Assembly (NCBI RefSeq): GCF_001954275.1 | Contig: NZ_MBEU01000086.1 | Coordinates: 1 to 47,725, forward strand | Direction of reading: 5' to 3' | From: Mycobacterium sp. IS-836 | Lineage (GTDB): Bacteria > Actinomycetota > Actinomycetes > Mycobacteriales > Mycobacteriaceae | Length of the DNA: 47,725 bases | Shown: positions 24,986-31,701 of the stretch, piece by piece | Position numbering within the stretch: position 1 is the first letter of the stretch | Layout: each line of letters begins with the position of its first letter | Program-made: the position numbers and the translations under genes | Notes under the pieces: model-generated | Seen by the model: the letters and a program-made list of their open reading frames with translations, nothing else | Told to the model about the DNA's origin: nothing | Databases searched by the model: none

Positions 24986-26947
24986 GTGGATCCGAACGGC
25001 AGCGGAGCCGGATCAGATTCTCATAGCGAGATCCGTCATAACGGGTCCGACCGTCAGCGGCTGGAGCAAGTTGTCATCCGCTTCGCCGGGGACTCCGGCG
25101 ACGGTATGCAGCTGACCGGCGACCGGTTCACGTCGGAGGCAGCGCTTTTCGGAAACGACCTGGCGACCCAGCCGAACTACCCCGCGGAGATCCGCGCCCC
25201 GGCAGGCACGCTGCCCGGCGTCTCGTCGTTCCAGATTCAGATCGCCGATTACGACATCTTGACCGCCGGCGACCGACCGGACGTGCTCGTCGCCATGAAC
25301 CCCGCGGCGCTGAAGGCCAACATCGGCGACCTGCCGCGCGGCGGAATGGTGATCGCGAACTCCGACGAATTCACCAAGCGCAACCTGACGAAGGTCGGCT
25401 ACGTAACCAACCCGCTGGAGTCCGACGAGCTCGACGACTACGTCGTGCACTCCGTCGCGATGACCAACTTGACCCTTGGGGCCGTCGAGACGATCGGCGC
25501 GTCGAAGAAAGACGGCCAACGCGCGAAAAACATGTTCGCCCTTGGCCTTTTGTCGTGGATGTACGGGCGCCCGATCGAGGCCAGCGAGAAATTCATCCGG
25601 GAGAAGTTCGCCCGCAAGCCCGACATCGCGGAGGCCAACGTGCTCGCCCTCAAGGCGGGCTGGAACTACGGCGAAACGACCGAGGCGTTCGGCACCACCT
25701 ACGAGGTCTCCCGCGCGACGTTGCCGGCCGGTGAATACCGGCAGATTTCGGGCAACACCGCGCTGGCCTACGGCATCGTGGCGGCCGGGCAGCTGGCCGG
25801 CATCCCGGTGGTGCTCGGCAGCTATCCGATCACGCCGGCCTCGGACATCCTGCACGAGCTGTCCAAGCACAAGAACTTCAACGTGATCACCTTCCAGGCC
25901 GAAGACGAGATCGGCGGCATCTGTGCGGCGATCGGCGCCTCCTACGGCGGGGCGCTGGGCGTCACCAGCACGTCGGGACCGGGGATTTCGCTGAAGTCCG
26001 AGGCGCTGGGCCTGGGCGTGATGACCGAGTTGCCGTTGCTGGTCATCGATGTGCAGCGCGGCGGGCCGTCGACCGGGCTGCCCACCAAGACCGAGCAGGC
26101 CGACCTGCTGCAGGCGTTGTACGGCCGCAACGGGGAGTCGCCGGTGGCGGTCCTGGCTCCGCGGTCGCCGTCCGACTGTTTCGAGACCGCGCTCGAGGCG
26201 GTGCGCATCGCGGTGTCGTACCACACCCCGGTGATCCTGCTGTCCGACGGCTCGATCGCCAACGGCTCTGAGCCATGGCGGATTCCGGACGTCGGCTCGC
26301 TGGAGCCGATCAAGCACATCTTCGCCAAGCCCGACGAACCCTTCCAGCCTTACAACCGCGACCCGGAAACCTTGGCGCGTCAGTTCGCCGTTCCGGGCAC
26401 ACCCGGACTGGAACATCGCATCGGCGGTTTGGAAGCGGCGAACGGCAGCGGCAACATCTCCTACGAGCCGATCAACCACGACCTCATGGTCCGGTTGCGC
26501 CAGGCCAAGATTGACGGCATCTCCGTCCCCGACCTGGAAGTCGACGATCCGACCGGAGACGCCGAGCTGCTGCTGATCGGCTGGGGCAGCTCCTACGGCC
26601 CGATCGGCGAAGCCTGCCGTCGCGCGCGGCGAAAGGGCATCAAGGTCGCGCACGCCCACCTGCGCTACCTCAGCCCGTTCCCCGCGAACCTCGGCGAGGT
26701 GCTGCGGCGTTACCCGAAGGTGGTCGCGCCGGAGATGAACCTGGGGCAGTTGGCGCTGATCCTGCGCGGCAAGTATCTGGTCGACGTGCAATCGGTCACC
26801 AAGGTCCAGGGCGTGTCGTTCCTGGCCGACGAGATCGGGCGCGTCATCCGCGCCGCGCTGGGCGGAACATTGGCCGAAATCGAGCACGATAAGACGATGG
26901 TCGCCAGAATGGCGGCAGCAACAGTTGGAGCGGGAGCTATCGAATGA
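24986..26947 (+). CDS. korA: 2-oxoglutarate:ferredoxin oxidoreductase, alpha subunit
   Basis: A 653-residue fusion of the gamma domain (about 25-200, starting EQVVIRFAGDSGDGMQLTGD) with the alpha/pyrimidine-binding domain (about 215-460, with YPITPAS near residue 280) and domain II. Together with KorB it oxidises 2-oxoglutarate to succinyl-CoA and passes electrons to ferredoxin. This gives mycobacteria a TCA-cycle route independent of the NAD-linked dehydrogenase. GTG 24986 was chosen because GAGGGCGGAGAC precedes it and it gives the known family length; ATG 24971 would place the binding site inside the gene. Its stop overlaps the korB start in ATGA. Confidence 0.95.
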   Translation: MDPNGSGAGSDSHSEIRHNGSDRQRLEQVVIRFAGDSGDGMQLTGDRFTSEAALFGNDLATQPNYPAEIRAPAGTLPGVSSFQIQIADYDILTAGDRPDVLVAMNPAALKANIGDLPRGGMVIANSDEFTKRNLTKVGYVTNPLESDELDDYVVHSVAMTNLTLGAVETIGASKKDGQRAKNMFALGLLSWMYGRPIEASEKFIREKFARKPDIAEANVLALKAGWNYGETTEAFGTTYEVSRATLPAGEYRQISGNTALAYGIVAAGQLAGIPVVLGSYPITPASDILHELSKHKNFNVITFQAEDEIGGICAAIGASYGGALGVTSTSGPGISLKSEALGLGVMTELPLLVIDVQRGGPSTGLPTKTEQADLLQALYGRNGESPVAVLAPRSPSDCFETALEAVRIAVSYHTPVILLSDGSIANGSEPWRIPDVGSLEPIKHIFAKPDEPFQPYNRDPETLARQFAVPGTPGLEHRIGGLEAANGSGNISYEPINHDLMVRLRQAKIDGISVPDLEVDDPTGDAELLLIGWGSSYGPIGEACRRARRKGIKVAHAHLRYLSPFPANLGEVLRRYPKVVAPEMNLGQLALILRGKYLVDVQSVTKVQGVSFLADEIGRVIRAALGGTLAEIEHDKTMVARMAAATVGAGAIE

Positions 26948-28026
26948 CGAGCGACCTAGCGGGCACAGACCTCGGGTTGACGCCGAGGTTGACGAAGAAC
27001 GACGGCGTGCCCACGACGGATCAGCCGCAGAAGGGCAAAGACTTCACCAGCGATCAAGAGGTCCGGTGGTGCCCGGGCTGCGGCGACTACGTCATCCTCA
27101 ACACCATCCGCAACTTCCTGCCCGAGCTGGGGCTGCGCCGGGAGAACATCGTCTTCGTCAGCGGCATCGGCTGCTCCAGCCGGTTCCCGTACTACCTGGA
27201 GACCTACGGGTTCCACTCCATCCACGGCCGGGCCCCGGCCATCGCGACCGGGCTCGCACTGGCCCGCGAGGACCTGTCGGTGTGGGTGGTCACCGGCGAC
27301 GGCGACGCCCTGTCGATCGGTGGCAACCACCTGATCCACGCGCTGCGCCGCAACGTCAACATCACGATCCTGCTGTTCAACAACCGGATCTACGGCCTGA
27401 CCAAGGGGCAGTACTCGCCGACGTCCGAGGTCGGCAAGGTCACCAAGTCCACGCCGATGGGATCGCTGGATCACCCGTTCAACCCGGTGTCGTTGGCGCT
27501 GGGCGCCGAAGCGACCTTCGTCGGCCGCGCACTGGACTCCGACCGCAACGGGCTGACGGAGGTCCTGCGGGCTGCCGCCCAGCATCGCGGCGCCGCCGTG
27601 GTTGAAATCCTGCAGGACTGCCCGATTTTCAACGACGGCTCGTTCGACGCGCTGCGCAAGGAGGGCGCCGAGGAGCGGGTGATCAACGTCCGCCACGGCG
27701 AGCCGATTGTCTTCGGCGCCAACGGCGAATACTGCGTGGTGAAGTCCGGCTTCAGCCTCGAGGTGGCCAAGACCGCCGACGTGGCCGTCGAGGAGATCGT
27801 CGTGCACGACGCGCAGGCCGACGACTCGGCCTACGCGTACGCGCTGTCGCGGTTGTCGGACCAGAACCTCGAGCACACGGTGCTGGGCATCTTCCGCAAC
27901 ATCAACAGGCCCACCTACGACGACGCGGCCCGCTCCCAGGTTCGTGCGGCCCAGTCGTCCAAGCCGTTCGATACCGCTGCGCTGCAGTCACTGTTGCGCG
28001 GGCGCGACACCTGGACCGTCGACTAA
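26944..28026 (+). CDS. korB: 2-oxoglutarate:ferredoxin oxidoreductase, beta subunit
   Basis: A 360-residue subunit that binds thiamine diphosphate and an iron-sulfur cluster. WCPGCGDY supplies Cys43 and Cys46, and GIGCSSRFPYY supplies a further cluster cysteine. The ThDP/Mg motif is GDGDALSIGGNH (from about residue 119), continuing to NNRIYGLTKGQYSPTS. ATG 26944 overlaps the korA stop by 4 nt, ensuring balanced subunits. The mobA start codon follows the korB stop by one base, so the three genes appear to be one operon. No ferredoxin gene is nearby. Confidence 0.95.
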   Translation: MTSDLAGTDLGLTPRLTKNDGVPTTDQPQKGKDFTSDQEVRWCPGCGDYVILNTIRNFLPELGLRRENIVFVSGIGCSSRFPYYLETYGFHSIHGRAPAIATGLALAREDLSVWVVTGDGDALSIGGNHLIHALRRNVNITILLFNNRIYGLTKGQYSPTSEVGKVTKSTPMGSLDHPFNPVSLALGAEATFVGRALDSDRNGLTEVLRAAAQHRGAAVVEILQDCPIFNDGSFDALRKEGAEERVINVRHGEPIVFGANGEYCVVKSGFSLEVAKTADVAVEEIVVHDAQADDSAYAYALSRLSDQNLEHTVLGIFRNINRPTYDDAARSQVRAAQSSKPFDTAALQSLLRGRDTWTVD

Positions 28027-28027
28027 G

Positions 28028-28645
28028 GTGGCCCAGCTCGTGCCCGACGCAGTCTCACTGGCCGGGGTAGTACTCGCTGGAGGCGAGTCGCGGCGGATGG
28101 GCCGCGACAAAGCAACCCTGCCCTTCCCCGGTTCTTCGGGCGCCGGTGCGACCACGATGGTTGAGCACGTTGTCGGCATCCTCGCGCAGCGCTGCGAACC
28201 GGTTTTGGTGATGGCCGCGCAGGGACAACCGCTGCCCGCACTGCAGGCCCGCATCATCCGCGACGAGTTGGGCGGCCAGGGGCCGTTGCCGGCGACCGCG
28301 CGCGCACTGCGCGCCGCCTCCGACGCGGGCACCCGCCTCGCTTTCATCTGCGCCGTGGACATGCCGCTGCTGAGCGCTGAACTGATCGATGACCTCGCCC
28401 GCCGCGCGCTGGAGACCAACGCGGAAGTCGTGTTGCCGTGGGACGGCCGGGATCATTTTCTGGCCGCGGTATACCGGACCGATCTCGCCGCCCGGGCCGA
28501 GGCGCTGGTGGCCGCCGGTGAGCGCAAAATGCGTGCCCTGGTTGACGTTTCGGACACGCAGCGAATCGTCACATCGGATTCGCGTCCGTTGACCAACGTC
28601 AACAGCGACGCTGACCTGCGTGCCCTGGTGCGGTCCGGAGCCTGA
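28028..28645 (+). CDS. mobA: Molybdenum cofactor guanylyltransferase
   Basis: A 205-residue nucleotidyltransferase that attaches GMP to molybdopterin to form the guanine dinucleotide cofactor. The nucleotide-binding loop LAGGESRRMGRDKATL (about residues 16-31) is diagnostic, followed by the acidic metal-binding FICAVDMPLLS and the C-terminal RPLTNVNSDADL, which matches the family PxxNxNTPxD motif. GTG 28028 directly follows the korB stop (TAAG-GTG) and gives VAQLVPDAVSLAGVVLAGGE, matching the family N-terminus. Operon position behind korAB is conserved in mycobacteria; a functional tie is not established. Confidence 0.92.
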   Translation: MAQLVPDAVSLAGVVLAGGESRRMGRDKATLPFPGSSGAGATTMVEHVVGILAQRCEPVLVMAAQGQPLPALQARIIRDELGGQGPLPATARALRAASDAGTRLAFICAVDMPLLSAELIDDLARRALETNAEVVLPWDGRDHFLAAVYRTDLAARAEALVAAGERKMRALVDVSDTQRIVTSDSRPLTNVNSDADLRALVRSGA

Positions 28646-28668
28646 CACGAGCCGACAGCTCGAAAGAA

Positions 28669-28700
28669 TGCGCCGCGTAATCGGTGCGCTTATTTTATTT
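28669..28700 (+). terminator. Probable rho-independent terminator after mobA
   Basis: TGCGCCG (28669-28675) pairs with CGGTGCG (28682-28688) over 7 bp, including two G-U wobbles, with a 6-nt loop, followed by CTTATTTTATTT. It lies 24 bases after the mobA stop. A smaller hairpin CGAGC-CGACA-GCTCG (28648-28662) precedes it. Confidence 0.5.
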
Positions 28701-28789
28701 CGCCGACACAATTGCTTAACTCGGGTTTGACAAATGGCTTTGAATTCTCGAATCGGCAATATCAGCCGGTTAGAAACTATTGCCTCTAG

Positions 28790-29293
28790 TTAGTATCCGA
28801 ACACGTCTAAAAGCCCATCGTCACGCCATTCGTTACCATCGCCGTAATACGTTGGCGCCGTGGCGATTTGGCATGAGCCCCGACGTACATCGTACCAGGT
28901 TGAGTTCGGTCCCGCGCGACGCGGCAGTCCGGCGCCGCGAGTGAGGCTGGCAAATTGCGCAGCGCAAATTGTCGATCCGGGAGCACGCCTTCTCGTCAGC
29001 TCGTGTCGGACCGTAGTCATGGCTGGGGCCGGATGGACGAACGTCGCCAAAACCACTGGGGCAGTGGGTAAGTCGTGTAAATGTGGACGATGCGGCGGAC
29101 CGGTCGACGTCGGTGCAAGCACTTGCCCGTGGTCTTCCGCCGCGCTACCATGAGCCGGCCAATTAGGCTGAGGCACTTCGGCTTTCGAAGTTACATATGT
29201 CCGAATCTTGTCAAGTCGCGCGTGTCGGGCGCCCATTGGGCTTGGTCGCCGTGTACCCTGCGCGGCTTGTCCCTGCGACGCGCGCCGGCGCAT
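28790..29293 (-). CDS. Possible hypothetical protein gene (Rv2451-like position)
   Basis: An open frame of up to 167 codons on the minus strand, ATG 29293 to TAA 28790. The C-terminal half looks protein-like (TWYDVRRGSCQIATAPTYYG, then NEWRDDGLLDVFGY), whereas the N-terminal part is Arg/His/Pro-rich and could be non-coding. Internal ATGs (for example at MTTVRHELTRRR, about 76 residues from the end) are possible starts. M. tuberculosis has a small gene of unknown function, Rv2451, in the same place and relative orientation, so this may be its counterpart; I cannot verify similarity. No domain, signal peptide or ribosome binding site supports it strongly. Confidence 0.35.
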   Translation of the reverse strand: MRRRASQGQAAQGTRRPSPMGARHARLDKIRTYVTSKAEVPQPNWPAHGSAAEDHGQVLAPTSTGPPHRPHLHDLPTAPVVLATFVHPAPAMTTVRHELTRRRAPGSTICAAQFASLTRGAGLPRRAGPNSTWYDVRRGSCQIATAPTYYGDGNEWRDDGLLDVFGY

Positions 29294-29327
29294 CGCCGCA
29301 AATCGTGTGCCAGCTCACAAAATGTAC

Positions 29328-29341
29328 GTGATTCGGCTCAC
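29328..29341 (+). promoter_or_regulatory. CRP-like half-site pair upstream of rpfE
   Basis: GTGATTCGGCTCAC is a perfect GTGA-N6-TCAC arrangement, the core of the mycobacterial CRP (Rv3676) site TGTGA-N6-TCACA. The outer bases are C and G instead of T and A. It lies about 400 bases before the rpfE start. CRP control of a resuscitation-promoting factor gene (rpfA) is known in M. tuberculosis; control of rpfE here is speculation. Confidence 0.3.
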
Positions 29342-29688
29342 GGGAACCGGGTAGCGATCATGGTCGGATGGGGCCGAATAAATGGTTGCTGACCTGCAAA
29401 ATTATTTGTGCTATCGCGCCGTGATCACGTCGTTATCAAACTGAGATGCACGTTCTCTCGAGATGACGAATGCAATCGGTTCTCGTACGGTCCCTGGTAG
29501 CCCGAAACGGGTGACGGAAAGTACCGAAAAATTGAATCCACGGACCCGCGTGTGAGCGGGGCTGCGGTCGGCGACAGCCGTCCCGCGGTCGGTAGGCGAT
29601 AGCTCGCCGGCCAGACCAGTCCCGCTGTCGTGCCCGAACGAGACGGCACGTCCCGAAGCACTTTTCCGCTTGGACAACTGCACCCCCC

Positions 29689-29708
29689 AAACCCACGGCT
29701 GTGGGTTT
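29689..29708 (+). promoter_or_regulatory. Hairpin in the rpfE leader
   Basis: AAACCCAC (29689-29696) and GTGGGTTT (29701-29708) form a perfect 8-bp stem with loop GGCT. It sits 34 bases before the TTG start and 22 bases before the AAAGGAA ribosome binding site. It could control translation or mRNA decay, or act as an attenuator. Confidence 0.45.
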
Positions 29709-29742
29709 GCTTTGGCGCGCGCGCACCGCGAAAGGAACGATA

Positions 29743-30315
29743 TTGAAGAACGTCCGTAAGACGCTCATCCTCGCCGCGATCACGGGCTCGCTCGTGACGA
29801 TGCCGTCCGCCCACGCGGAGCCGATGGGCTTTGACCCGAACGTTCCCCCGGCCGGGCAGGGCCCCGACGCGCCCCCGCCTCCGGCTCCCGACGCCGCGGC
29901 CCCTGTGGGCTTCAACCCGAACGTTCCGCCGCCGCCCGCGGTGCCGGAGGCCTTGGCGCCCGTTGACGCGCCGGCCGGCTTCGACCCGAACGTTCCGCCG
30001 CCGCCCGCGGCGCCTGAGGTTCCGCCGCCGCCCGCCCCCGCGGGCTTCGACGGCAACCCGCCGATGCCCCCGGCTCACAAGGCTTACAGCGTGAACTGGG
30101 ACGCGATCGCGCAGTGCGAGTCTGGTGGCAACTGGGGCATCAGCACCGGTAACGGCTTCTCCGGTGGGCTGCAGTTCACGTCGAGCACGTGGCACGCCAA
30201 CGGTGGGTCGGGCTCCCCGTCCAGCGCCAGCCGTGAGGAGCAGATCCGCGTGGCCGAGAACGTGCTGCACTCGCAGGGCATCGGCGCCTGGCCGGTCTGC
30301 GGCCGCCGCGGCTGA
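29743..30315 (+). CDS. rpfE: Resuscitation-promoting factor RpfE
   Basis: A 190-residue secreted muralytic protein that helps dormant mycobacteria resume growth. Residues 1-25 are a signal peptide ending AHA-EP. The middle is Pro/Ala-rich with repeats of GF(D/N)PNVPP at residues 29, 56 and 79 and a degenerate copy at 101. The C-terminal Rpf domain (about 115-190) is lysozyme-like: SVNWDAIAQCESGGNW carries Cys125 and catalytic Glu126, and WPVCGRRG supplies the partner cysteine. The rare TTG start is supported by AAAGGAA 7 nt upstream and by the family N-terminus (KNVRKTLILAAITG). A 17-bp perfect hairpin follows the gene. Confidence 0.95.
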   Translation: MKNVRKTLILAAITGSLVTMPSAHAEPMGFDPNVPPAGQGPDAPPPPAPDAAAPVGFNPNVPPPPAVPEALAPVDAPAGFDPNVPPPPAAPEVPPPPAPAGFDGNPPMPPAHKAYSVNWDAIAQCESGGNWGISTGNGFSGGLQFTSSTWHANGGSGSPSSASREEQIRVAENVLHSQGIGAWPVCGRRG

Positions 30316-30352
30316 CCGACTGCCGAAAACTGACGGCCTCGCCGTCGCACGT

Positions 30353-30389
30353 ATAAGTAATGCCGGGCCTTGGGCCCGGCATTACTTAT
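30353..30389. terminator. 17-bp perfect hairpin after rpfE
   Basis: ATAAGTAATGCCGGGCC (30353-30369) and its exact complement at 30373-30389 enclose a 3-nt loop TTG. The outer stem is AT-rich and the inner part GC-rich. It lies 37 bases after the rpfE stop and 26 bases before the next start codon. It lacks a long U-tract but is the strongest simple hairpin in the window. It is probably a terminator, or an RNA 3'-end stabiliser. Confidence 0.75.
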
Positions 30390-30415
30390 CTGCGGGTCGG
30401 GGTAGCGTCGGGCCC

Positions 30416-31675
30416 GTGACCGCAACGCCGCGCGAATTCGACATCGTGTTGTACGGCGCGACGGGCTTTGTGGGGAAGCTGACCGCCGAGTATCTGGCAC
30501 GCGCCGGCGGTGAGGCCCGGATCGCGCTGGCCGGCAGGTCACCGGACCGGCTGCGCGCCGTCCGGGACACCCTCGGCGCATCCGCGCGGGACTGGCCGAC
30601 CCTGAGCGCCGACGCCACCTCGCCGTCGTCGCTGGAGGACATGGCCGCCCGGACGCGAGTCGTCGTCACGACGGTCGGGCCCTACACCCGCTACGGGTTG
30701 CCCTTGGTGGCCGCGTGCGCCGCGGCCGGCACCGATTACGCGGACCTGACCGGCGAGCCGCCGTTCATGCGACAGAGCATCGACCTGTACCACAAGCAAG
30801 CGGCCGACACCGGCGCCCGAATCGTGCACGCCTGCGGCTTCGATTCCATCCCGTCAGATCTGACCGTTTATGCGCTGCATCTCGCGGCGCAGGCAGACGG
30901 CGCCGGCGAGCTCGGCGACACCCACTTCGTCGTCCGCTCTCTGCGGGGCGGATTCTCCGGCGGCACCTACGCGTCGCTGCTGGAAGTCCTGTACACCGCC
31001 TCGAGCGACCCCGACGCGCGCCGCCAGCTCGCCGACCCCTACACGTTGAGCACCGACCGCGGCGCGGAGCCCGAACTCGGCCGGCAGCCCGACCTGCCCT
31101 CGCGCCGTGGCCGGGACCTCGCGCCGGAACTATCCGGCGTGTGGACCGCGGGATTCTTGATGGCGCCCACGAACACCCGGATCGTGCGGCGCAGCAACGC
31201 ATTGTTGGACTGGGCCTACGGCAGGCGTTTCCGCTACGACGAGAACATGAGCCTCGGGTCGTCGGCCGTCGCGCCCGTGGCGTCGGCTGTCTTCGGCGGC
31301 ATCGGCAACGCGATGTTCGCGATGGGCAGCCGCTACTTCCGGCTGTTGCCGCGTCGCCTGGTGGAGCGGGTCCTGCCCGAGCCGGGGACCGGTCCCAGTG
31401 CGGAGGCCCGGGAGCGCGGCTACTACAAGGTTGAGACGTACACCACAACGACCGGCGGCGCTCGCTATGTGGCGAGAATGGAGCAGCGCGGGGACCCCGG
31501 CTACAAGGCGACCTCGGTGTTGTTGGGAGAGAGCGCACTTGCACTTGCGTTCGATCGCGACAAGCTCTCGGACCTGCGGGGCGTGCTGACCCCGGCGGCC
31601 GCGATGGGCGATGCCCTGCTGGCGCGGTTTCCGGACGCCGGTGTGTCGTTGCGGGTCGACCGGCTGGCTGGGTGA
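30416..31675 (+). CDS. Saccharopine dehydrogenase-like / trans-acting enoyl reductase family protein (Rv2449c-like)
   Basis: A 419-residue protein with an N-terminal Rossmann fold: EFDIVLYGATGFVGKLTAEY has the GxxGxxG-type dinucleotide-binding loop. Features such as VVTTVGPYTRYGLPLVAACA, DYADLTGEPPFMRQ and HACGFDSIPSDLTVY are shared by mycobacterial saccharopine-dehydrogenase-like proteins, including the enoyl reductase that works in trans with polyketide synthases in phthiocerol/phenolglycolipid synthesis. This paralogue's substrate is unknown; no polyketide genes are nearby, so I do not claim a lipid role. GTG 30416 was chosen because it gives the 419-residue family length and the Rossmann strand follows at once. 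The gene precedes valS by 26 bases. Confidence 0.88.
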   Translation: MTATPREFDIVLYGATGFVGKLTAEYLARAGGEARIALAGRSPDRLRAVRDTLGASARDWPTLSADATSPSSLEDMAARTRVVVTTVGPYTRYGLPLVAACAAAGTDYADLTGEPPFMRQSIDLYHKQAADTGARIVHACGFDSIPSDLTVYALHLAAQADGAGELGDTHFVVRSLRGGFSGGTYASLLEVLYTASSDPDARRQLADPYTLSTDRGAEPELGRQPDLPSRRGRDLAPELSGVWTAGFLMAPTNTRIVRRSNALLDWAYGRRFRYDENMSLGSSAVAPVASAVFGGIGNAMFAMGSRYFRLLPRRLVERVLPEPGTGPSAEARERGYYKVETYTTTTGGARYVARMEQRGDPGYKATSVLLGESALALAFDRDKLSDLRGVLTPAAAMGDALLARFPDAGVSLRVDRLAG

Positions 31676-31701
31676 CCCGCGCCGATCCCTAGAATTGACC
31701 G

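Larger units (their letters stand above)
28646..29742. other. 1.1-kb gene-poor, relatively AT-rich region upstream of rpfE
   Basis: This is by far the largest non-coding stretch of the window. It begins with the mobA terminator and holds one possible minus-strand gene (28790-29293). On the plus strand it holds the long upstream region of rpfE. Runs such as TTATTTTATTT, CAAAATTATTTGTG and AATAAATGG depart from the surrounding composition. It contains a GTGA-N6-TCAC motif (29328-29341), a CGTGATCACG palindrome (29420-29429) and a hairpin just before rpfE (29689-29708). No full riboswitch fold or tRNA was recognised. Confidence 0.6.

Noticed and set aside
29306..29319. TGTGCCAGCTCACA as a second CRP site
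   Set aside because: The half-sites are separated by four bases rather than six and the inner base of the left half does not match.
29081..29392. Plus-strand 103-codon open frame upstream of rpfE
   Set aside because: No ribosome binding site, protein-like composition or domain; overlaps the opposite-strand candidate.
29341..29742. c-di-AMP (ydaO/yuaA-type) riboswitch upstream of rpfE
   Set aside because: Such switches precede some actinobacterial rpf genes, and fragments like CGGGAACC, GAATCC and CGACAGC occur here. They are not in the right order or spacing and no full fold can be drawn.
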